Positions 57,922 through 64,000 of a DNA stretch of 64,000 nt are shown here, in pieces; within the stretch, counting starts at the first letter, position 1, and the number at the start of each line of letters is the position of its first letter. The notes beneath the pieces are model-generated. The model did no database searches and was not told the DNA's origin. It was given only the letters and a program-made list of their open reading frames with translations. The DNA lies in contig NZ_MINO01000010.1 in NCBI RefSeq assembly GCF_001757355.1, positions 54,691-118,690 on the forward strand, written 5' to 3'. The position numbers were made by a program, and so were the translations under genes. This DNA comes from Sphingobium phenoxybenzoativorans. Its GTDB lineage: Bacteria > Pseudomonadota > Alphaproteobacteria > Sphingomonadales > Sphingomonadaceae.

Positions 57922-60897
57922 GTGGCTGACCGGGCGCGCCCCGCAGTCTATACGATCCCGGCGCACCGGTCCTTTGCCGATGCCCTTGCCGCCGGTCTTA
58001 TCGCCCAGTTTGGCGGCAGCGTTGAGGGCTTGGCGAGGGGCATCATTCTCCTGCCCAATAACCGCGCCGTCCGGTCGATCAGCGACGCATTCGTCCGGCG
58101 CTCTGAAAAGGGCCTGCTGCTTCCCCGTCTGGTGCCGGTTGGAGACCCGGAGCTGGGCGAGCGTCTGGGCAGCGCCCTCGACCCCATAGGCGCGGGCGCG
58201 GATATTCCGCCCGCCTGTCCGCCAATGCTTCGCCAGATGATCCTCGCCCGGCTGGTGCAACGGGCGCGCGTGCAGGCGGGGCAGCCGGTGGAGGCCGGGG
58301 AAGCCATGCGTTTGGGTCAGGCGCTTGGCGCGGCGCTCGATCAACTGCTGGTCGAGGATATTCCCCTCACGCGCCTCTATGACCTCCAAGTCGCGGGAGA
58401 CCTGTCTACCCATTGGCAGAAGTCGCTCGATCTGTTCTCGCTGCTCATGGAGCAATGGCCCCGTGAACTCGCCCGGCTGGGCTTCATCGACATGGCCGAC
58501 CGGCGCAACCGGCTTCTGGCGCATATCGCGGCAAGGTGGAAAGATGCGCCGCCGCCGGCTTTTGTTGTCGCGGCGGGAATCTCCGCCACGGCCCCCGCCA
58601 TCGCATCGCTGCTCCGCACCGTCTCCCGCATGGAACGGGGGCAGGTCGTTCTCGCCGAACTCGACCAGCATATGACGGCGGAGGAATGGGACGCCATCGG
58701 CCCCTTCGATCCCGATCCCGTCACGGGGCGCCGCCGCCGCGCGCATGAAACCCATCCGCAATTCGCGCTGAAGCTGTTGCTCGATCGTATGGGGATAGCG
58801 CGGGAGGAAGTCGCCCTGTGGCGCTGGGGCGGGGGGCATGACGCCCGCGCGGTGCGCAGCCGGAATATCTCCAACGCCATGCTCGTGCCCCGGCTCACGA
58901 CCAAGTGGCGCGACCTTCAGACCGCCGACCGCTCGCTTGGCGGGGTCGAAGCGCTGGAGGTCGCCACGCCGGCGGAGGAGGCGCAGGCTATCGCCATAGC
59001 CTTGCGGCAGGCGCTGGAGACTCCCGGCCGCACCGCAGCGCTTGTCACGCCCGACCGCGCGCTCGCTACCCGTGTCGTCGCGCACCTCGACCGTTGGGGC
59101 ATTCAGGCGGACGACAGCGCCGGACAGCCGCTTTCTCAAGTACCCGCCGGAACTCTGCTCCTCGCGCTGGCGGAGGCGGCGGCCGAGCGTTTCGCTCCGG
59201 TCGCGCTTCTCACCCTGCTCAAACATCCGCTGGTCATGTGGGGGGAGGGGCGTCTGGCGTGGCTGGAGCATGTCCGCCGTCTCGACCTGTTGCTGCGCGG
59301 CCCGCGCCCGCCCGTTGGTCTTGCCGGCCTCGATGCCCTGATGGCTCCACGCGCGAATGACCGGCAACGCCGCCTGCGGGCGGAGGTCGCGGAATGGTGG
59401 CCAGCCGCGCGCGCCTTGCTCGCTTCTCTGGAACGCGCCTTCAATGCGTGCGATGGCCTTGCCGGACTGTTCGACGCCCTGCGCGAAACCGCGGGCGCTA
59501 TCACCCAAGATCGCGTCTGGGCCGGGCATCAGGGTCACGCCGCCGCCGAACTGTTCGCGGAGATAGAGGCCGCCGCCATAGAGGGACCGCGCGATGCCGA
59601 CGGCCGGTCCTTGCCCGCTTTGCTTGAGCGTTTGCTGGAGGGCGTTGCGATCCGCCCGCCGCAGGGCGGCCACCCCCGCATCGCCATCTTCGGCTTGATC
59701 GAGGCGCGGCTCCAGCAGGCTGACCTCATGATCCTTTCCGGCCTGAACGAAGGCACATGGCCCGCGCTTCCTGCACCCGATCCCTGGCTGGCCCCGCGCA
59801 TCCGGCAGGAGCTTGGCCTTCCGGGTCTTGAAAGACGCATCGGCCTTTCGGCGCACGACTTCGCCAGCGGTCTCGGCGCGCCGCATGTGCTCATCACGCG
59901 CTCCCGCCGGGACGCCAGCGCACCGGCTGTCGCCTCGCGCTTCTGGCTGCGGCTGAAGGCGATGGCCGGTCCGCAATGGAAGGACGCGCAGCGGTTCGCT
60001 GATCTGGACGATCCGGGTGAGCACAAGCCAGCGTCCCAGCCCGCGCCGTCACCGCCCCAGGACTTGCGTCCCCGCGACATCGCCGTGACTGATCTGGACC
60101 GGTTGAAGGCTGATCCCTACGCCTTTTATGCGCGCAAGATTCTGGGCCTTTCCATGCTCGACCAGATCGATGCCGATCCCAGCGCCGCCTGGCGCGGCAC
60201 GGCCGTTCACGCCATCCTGGAAAAATGGGCGGAGGAGGATGGGGGTGATCCGGCAAAGCTGGAACAGCGCGCTATCGCTCTGCTCCGCAGCGCCGACGCC
60301 CATCCGCTGATGCGCGCCCTGTGGCAACCGCAGTTGCTGGAGGCGGTGCGCTGGATCGCCGCCGAAATCGCGGCGGACAAGGCGGAAGGGCGCGAGATCA
60401 AGCTGGTCGAGGAACAGGGGAAAGCGGACATCGCCGGTATCCTGTTGAAGGGCACCGCCGACCGCATCGATATCCTGCCCGGCGGCGCCATCGCCATTGT
60501 CGATTACAAGACCGGCAAACCGCCAAGCGCCAAGATGGTGAAGGCGGGCTACGCCATGCAACTGGGTTTGCTCGGCCTCATCGCCGAACATGGCGGGTTC
60601 GAAGCGCTGGGGCAGGCGCGCGTCGCCGGCGAGTTTGAATATTGGTCGCTGGCCAAGAAGGGCGACAGTTTCGGCTATCGCGAACGGCCCGCCGATGCCG
60701 AAGGCAAGCGCGACAAGATCCGCACCGATGAATTTACCTCTGCCGCGCTGGATGATTTTACGCAGGCGGCGGCGCGCTGGTTGACGGGCGGCGAACCTTT
60801 CACGGCCAAGCTGAACCCGGAAATTCCCACCTACACGGACTATGATCAGCTTATGCGGCTTGAGGAATGGTATGGGCGGGGGGAAGCCGATGTCTAA
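57922..60897 (+). CDS. addB: Double-strand break repair protein AddB
   Basis: A 991-residue subunit of the AddAB helicase-nuclease: an N-terminal inactive-helicase-like part (IILLPNNRAVRSISDAF; VLISGLNEGTWPALP-type segment near 620) and a C-terminal PD-(D/E)XK nuclease with GTAVHAILEKW and VDYKTGKPPS (Asp and Lys of the active site). The nuclease domain has no cysteines, so the Fe-S staple known from Bacillus AddB is absent. The GTG at 57922 is preferred; the longer frame is antisense-free read-through of murU. It overlaps addA by eight bases. Confidence 0.94.
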   Translation: MADRARPAVYTIPAHRSFADALAAGLIAQFGGSVEGLARGIILLPNNRAVRSISDAFVRRSEKGLLLPRLVPVGDPELGERLGSALDPIGAGADIPPACPPMLRQMILARLVQRARVQAGQPVEAGEAMRLGQALGAALDQLLVEDIPLTRLYDLQVAGDLSTHWQKSLDLFSLLMEQWPRELARLGFIDMADRRNRLLAHIAARWKDAPPPAFVVAAGISATAPAIASLLRTVSRMERGQVVLAELDQHMTAEEWDAIGPFDPDPVTGRRRRAHETHPQFALKLLLDRMGIAREEVALWRWGGGHDARAVRSRNISNAMLVPRLTTKWRDLQTADRSLGGVEALEVATPAEEAQAIAIALRQALETPGRTAALVTPDRALATRVVAHLDRWGIQADDSAGQPLSQVPAGTLLLALAEAAAERFAPVALLTLLKHPLVMWGEGRLAWLEHVRRLDLLLRGPRPPVGLAGLDALMAPRANDRQRRLRAEVAEWWPAARALLASLERAFNACDGLAGLFDALRETAGAITQDRVWAGHQGHAAAELFAEIEAAAIEGPRDADGRSLPALLERLLEGVAIRPPQGGHPRIAIFGLIEARLQQADLMILSGLNEGTWPALPAPDPWLAPRIRQELGLPGLERRIGLSAHDFASGLGAPHVLITRSRRDASAPAVASRFWLRLKAMAGPQWKDAQRFADLDDPGEHKPASQPAPSPPQDLRPRDIAVTDLDRLKADPYAFYARKILGLSMLDQIDADPSAAWRGTAVHAILEKWAEEDGGDPAKLEQRAIALLRSADAHPLMRALWQPQLLEAVRWIAAEIAADKAEGREIKLVEEQGKADIAGILLKGTADRIDILPGGAIAIVDYKTGKPPSAKMVKAGYAMQLGLLGLIAEHGGFEALGQARVAGEFEYWSLAKKGDSFGYRERPADAEGKRDKIRTDEFTSAALDDFTQAAARWLTGGEPFTAKLNPEIPTYTDYDQLMRLEEWYGRGEADV

Positions 60898-63800
60898 ACC
60901 CAGCCCTCTCCAGCCGCTCGCCGGCGATCAGGCGCTTGCATCCGGCCCGGACGCCCATGTCTGGCTGTCGGCGTCCGCGGGAACCGGCAAGACCCATGTG
61001 CTGACGGCGCGCGTCTACCGCCTGTTGCTGGGCGGCGTGCCGCCGGAGAATATCCTCTGCCTCACCTTCACCAAGGCTGGCGCGGCGGAGATGGCGGAAC
61101 GCATCCACAATCGCCTCGCCCAATGGGTTCAAATGGACGAGGCGGCGCTGTTCGCAGATCTGGAGGCGCTGGGCGAGGACTCCGGCCCATCAGCCCGTGA
61201 AAAGGCGCGCCGCCTCTTTGCTGAAGTGCTGGAGGCGACCGGCGGCGGCCTGCGCATCCAGACGATCCACAGCTTCTGTCAGCAACTGCTGGCCGCTTTC
61301 CCGCTTGAGGCTGAACTGGTCCCCGGCTTCCGCCCCCTGGAGGAGCGCGAGCGGATGCTCCTCGCCCGGCAGGCGCTGGCCGACATGATCGTTGAGGCCG
61401 AGGCGCGGAACGACACGCCACTGATCGAAGGGCTACAGGCCCTCAGCCTGCGTCTGGGCGAAGGCGCTGCCGAAAATTTCCTGATGCGCTGCGCCCGGCG
61501 GCAGGACGCCATGCAGAACCTGCCCGCCGATTTGCGAGGCTGGCTGTTCCAGACGCTGGACCTGCCCCAAGGCGACATAGAGGCGCATATCGCCGAAAGC
61601 TGTTCGGACGATGCGTTCGACATGGCCGCCCTGTCCCGCATCGCCGCCGCCAATGCCGCCTGGGGCACGGCCACCGGTATCGGATTTGCCGAGCGGATCG
61701 GAACATGGCGTGGAGCGGACACCATGTCCCGCGCAGCGCTGCTCGAAGACCTCAAGGGGGTTTTCCTCACTGGCAAGGATGAACCGCGCAAGGCGTCCGC
61801 CAAGCAGATCGCCGCCGAACCGGCCTATACCGATCTCGCTGCGCGTCTCGGCGCGCGCTGCGCCGAACTGGTCGCATTGCGCATCCGCGCCGCCTATGCC
61901 GCAATGCTGGGGCAGGCCCTCCATGCGGGACGCGCCTATGCGGGGGCCTATGCAGAAGCGAAGCGCCATGCCGGAGCGGTGGATTTCGACGACCTGATCG
62001 CCCGCGCCGCCGCGCTTCTCCTTGAACCCGGCATGGGCGACTGGATACGTTACAAGCTCGACCAGCGCACTGACCATATTCTGGTCGATGAGGCGCAGGA
62101 CACCAATGTCGTGCAGTGGGACATTGTGGAGGCGCTCGCCGCCGAATTCTTCGCGGGGGAGGGCGCGAAGGGCGACATGATCCGCACCATCTTCACCGTG
62201 GGCGATTTCAAGCAGGCGATTTTCGGTTTCCAGGGCACCAGCCCCCAGGCATTCGAGCGGGCGCGGCAGCGTTTTCAGGTCTTTGCCGCCTCGGTCGATC
62301 ATCCGTTTCACGACCTTTCCCTCGATCGCAGCTTCCGCTCCACGCCGGCGGTCCTCGATGTTGTGGACGCAACCCTCGACGTGCTGACGAAGGAGGGGCT
62401 TGGTCTCCCCGATGTCCCGTCCAGGCATGTCAGCGCCAATCGCTATCCGGGCGAAGTCATGCTCTGGAAACCCGTCGCGGCAGGCCCCATCGCAGAGGAG
62501 GAAGCGGAAGGCGCAGAAGACTGGCTCGCCGATCAGGAACGCGCGCTGGCCGCAAAGATCGCCACGCAGATCGCGCAATGGCTGCGCGACGGCGTGATGC
62601 TGGAAAGCAAGGGGCGTCCCGTCGGCCCCGGCGACATCATGATCCTGGTCCGCCGCCGCAGCGACCTTGCCCGCCTCATCGTCGCGCGTCTCTATGAGGA
62701 GCGGGTCAATGTCGCGGGCATCGACCGCCTGCGCCTCAACGCGCCGCTCGCCGTGCGCGACCTGCTGGCCGCCCTGCGCTTTGCCGTGCAGCCGGAGGAT
62801 GACCTCAATCTCGCCAACCTGCTGGTCTCTCCGCTGATAGGCTGGAGCCAGGAGGACCTTCTCGCCCGCGCCGCGCCGCGCAGGGATGGGCTGTGGACCT
62901 ATTTGCGCGCGACCCTGGGTGACAGCCCGCTGCTTGACCCGCTGCGCGCCTTGCTCGGGCAGGCGGACCTGATGACGCCCTATCGCTATCTGGAGCGCAT
63001 TCTCTCCGGTCCCATGCAGGGCCGCCGGAAACTGCTCCACCGGCTGGGGGCGGAGGCGGCCGATCCCATCGAGGAATTGCTGAACGCCGCCCTTGCATTC
63101 GAAAGCGACGGGCAGCCTTCGCTGCAGCGCTTCATCGACTGGTTCGACCGGGGTGAGGTCGATATCGTCCGTGACGCCGCCGCGCAGGGGGATGCCGTCC
63201 GCCTGCTGACGGTCCACGGCGCCAAGGGACTGCAGGCCCCCATCGTCATCCTCGCCGACGCCGCGCATGACCCGGAGGCCGGTAATCGCAGCGATGCGCT
63301 GGAGTGGGAGGGTCTGCCGCTCATCTCGCCGCGCAAGGCCGAACGCGCTGGCCCGATCGGGGCCGCCGCTGAAACGGCCGCGCGGGACGACCGGCAGGAA
63401 CATGGCCGGTTGCTCTATGTCGCCCTGACCCGCGCCGAGGAGAAGCTGGTCGTCACCGGCTCGCTCGGTCCCCGGTGCAAGGGCGTGGTGCCGGAGACAA
63501 GCTGGTTCTCCGCCGTCGACCGGGCCATGCAGGGTTTGGGCGCGGATTGGGATGCCGATCCTCTCTGGGGCGCTGTCCGCCACTGGCGGGGCAGGGAGGC
63601 GTTGCCGCCCCACAAACCGGAGCCGAAGGAAAGCGTTACACGTCAGGATATGGCGGAACCTGCCTGGCTGCGGACTCCCGCTCCGGTCGAGGCCCGCCCG
63701 CCGCGTCCGCTTGCCCCTTCCGCGCCGGTGGACGACGACACGCCCGATCCTCCGCCGAGCCCTGCCATGCGCGCTGCGGCGGATCGGGGCAAATGGCTCC

Positions 63801-64000
63801 ACGCCCTGTTTGAACGGCTTCCGGCCATCGCCCCCGCCGATCGGCGCGCGGCGGCGGACCGCTGGCTGGAATCCGTCGCGCCCCTTCCGGACCCGGACGA
63901 CCGTTCGCGGATTATCGATCATGCCCTGGGCATCATAGAGGAGCCGCGCTTCGCCGCGCTGTTTTCGCCCGAAGCGCTGGCCGAAGCCCCGATCGCCGCC
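60890..64000 (+). CDS. addA: Double-strand break repair helicase AddA (partial, cut by right edge)
   Basis: The frame is open for 1037 codons to the last base. The product is a UvrD-type helicase-nuclease subunit: Walker A SASAGTGKTHVL, motif Ia LTFTKAGAAEM, TIHSFCQQLL, Walker B ILVDEAQDTN, motif III GDFKQAIFGFQG, motif V LTVHGAKGLQAP and VI LLYVALTRAEEKLVV. The C-terminal nuclease domain (expected for AddA of about 1150 residues) begins in the last 80 residues (KWLHALFERLP) and continues outside. GGGGGGAAG lies just before the ATG. Confidence 0.95.
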   Translation, partial: MSKPSPLQPLAGDQALASGPDAHVWLSASAGTGKTHVLTARVYRLLLGGVPPENILCLTFTKAGAAEMAERIHNRLAQWVQMDEAALFADLEALGEDSGPSAREKARRLFAEVLEATGGGLRIQTIHSFCQQLLAAFPLEAELVPGFRPLEERERMLLARQALADMIVEAEARNDTPLIEGLQALSLRLGEGAAENFLMRCARRQDAMQNLPADLRGWLFQTLDLPQGDIEAHIAESCSDDAFDMAALSRIAAANAAWGTATGIGFAERIGTWRGADTMSRAALLEDLKGVFLTGKDEPRKASAKQIAAEPAYTDLAARLGARCAELVALRIRAAYAAMLGQALHAGRAYAGAYAEAKRHAGAVDFDDLIARAAALLLEPGMGDWIRYKLDQRTDHILVDEAQDTNVVQWDIVEALAAEFFAGEGAKGDMIRTIFTVGDFKQAIFGFQGTSPQAFERARQRFQVFAASVDHPFHDLSLDRSFRSTPAVLDVVDATLDVLTKEGLGLPDVPSRHVSANRYPGEVMLWKPVAAGPIAEEEAEGAEDWLADQERALAAKIATQIAQWLRDGVMLESKGRPVGPGDIMILVRRRSDLARLIVARLYEERVNVAGIDRLRLNAPLAVRDLLAALRFAVQPEDDLNLANLLVSPLIGWSQEDLLARAAPRRDGLWTYLRATLGDSPLLDPLRALLGQADLMTPYRYLERILSGPMQGRRKLLHRLGAEAADPIEELLNAALAFESDGQPSLQRFIDWFDRGEVDIVRDAAAQGDAVRLLTVHGAKGLQAPIVILADAAHDPEAGNRSDALEWEGLPLISPRKAERAGPIGAAAETAARDDRQEHGRLLYVALTRAEEKLVVTGSLGPRCKGVVPETSWFSAVDRAMQGLGADWDADPLWGAVRHWRGREALPPHKPEPKESVTRQDMAEPAWLRTPAPVEARPPRPLAPSAPVDDDTPDPPPSPAMRAAADRGKWLHALFERLPAIAPADRRAAADRWLESVAPLPDPDDRSRIIDHALGIIEEPRFAALFSPEALAEAPIAA

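Noticed and set aside
57832..60024. 730-codon minus-strand frame opposite addB
   Set aside because: It is antisense to a clear AddB gene and its composition is typical of shadow frames in GC-rich DNA.
61433..63922. 829-codon open frame on the minus strand opposite addA
   Set aside because: The plus strand carries all helicase motifs of AddA. The antisense frame is arginine/glycine-rich without any recognisable domain and follows from GC-rich third positions.

Overview
The window looks like a chromosomal piece of a GC-rich sphingomonad (Alphaproteobacteria, Sphingobium/Novosphingobium/Sphingomonas type). The reasons are two large TonB-dependent receptors within substrate-specific catabolic genes, a MucR/Ros regulator, an alphaproteobacterial-type Fur, a DivL-like histidine-kinase homologue with tyrosine at the phospho-acceptor site, the divL-tsaE-amgK-murU-addB-addA order, and short repeats of the form CCGTTCGsCCTGArCyTGTCGAAG. 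This assignment is inference; no rRNA is present.

Region 1 (1 to about 20.3 kb) is accessory and catabolic. It holds an FAD aromatic-type hydroxylase (cut by the left edge), a TetR regulator, a carboxymuconolactone-decarboxylase-like protein, an acyl-CoA ligase, a thiolase-fold protein without the usual nucleophilic cysteine paired with a DUF35 zinc-ribbon/OB protein, and a 945-residue wHTH/P-loop ATPase regulator. An operon follows (SDR, TonB receptor, SnoaL-like protein, EthD/Dabb-like small protein, glutathione transferase) that ends in a strong terminator. Then come an aromatic-acid type MFS importer, a second TetR paralogous to the first, and a second TonB receptor. The reading is uptake through the outer membrane (two receptors) and inner membrane (MFS), hydroxylation or oxidation, CoA activation, and C-C cleavage of the CoA ester by the aldolase-like thiolase/DUF35 pair. 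The substrate is unknown. Two shared palindromic motifs and one tandem repeat in the promoters suggest that the regulators tie these units into one regulon.

Region 2 (20.4 to 21.9 kb) is a transition: a divergent HxlR/azoreductase pair, a tRNA-Pro whose 3' end points at the accessory region, and a 25-residue membrane protein.

Region 3 (22 to 64 kb) is core genome. It contains corC-ybeY-phoH-miaB-acyltransferase-fur on the minus strand; mucR; rimI-tsaB; a nitroreductase; an Nfu-type Fe-S carrier; an RhlE-like helicase; an M16 protease; hslUV, with repeat pairs on both sides of hslU; an entericidin; tRNA-Val; asd; a MarR-EmrAB efflux operon; a hydrolase; an M2 dipeptidase; a diguanylate cyclase; AMP nucleosidase; a flippase; a Prx5 peroxiredoxin; yqgE; ahcY; and finally the tightly overlapping divL-tsaE-amgK-murU-addB-addA operon, where addA is cut by the right edge. 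No rRNA, CRISPR array, integrase or insertion sequence was seen.
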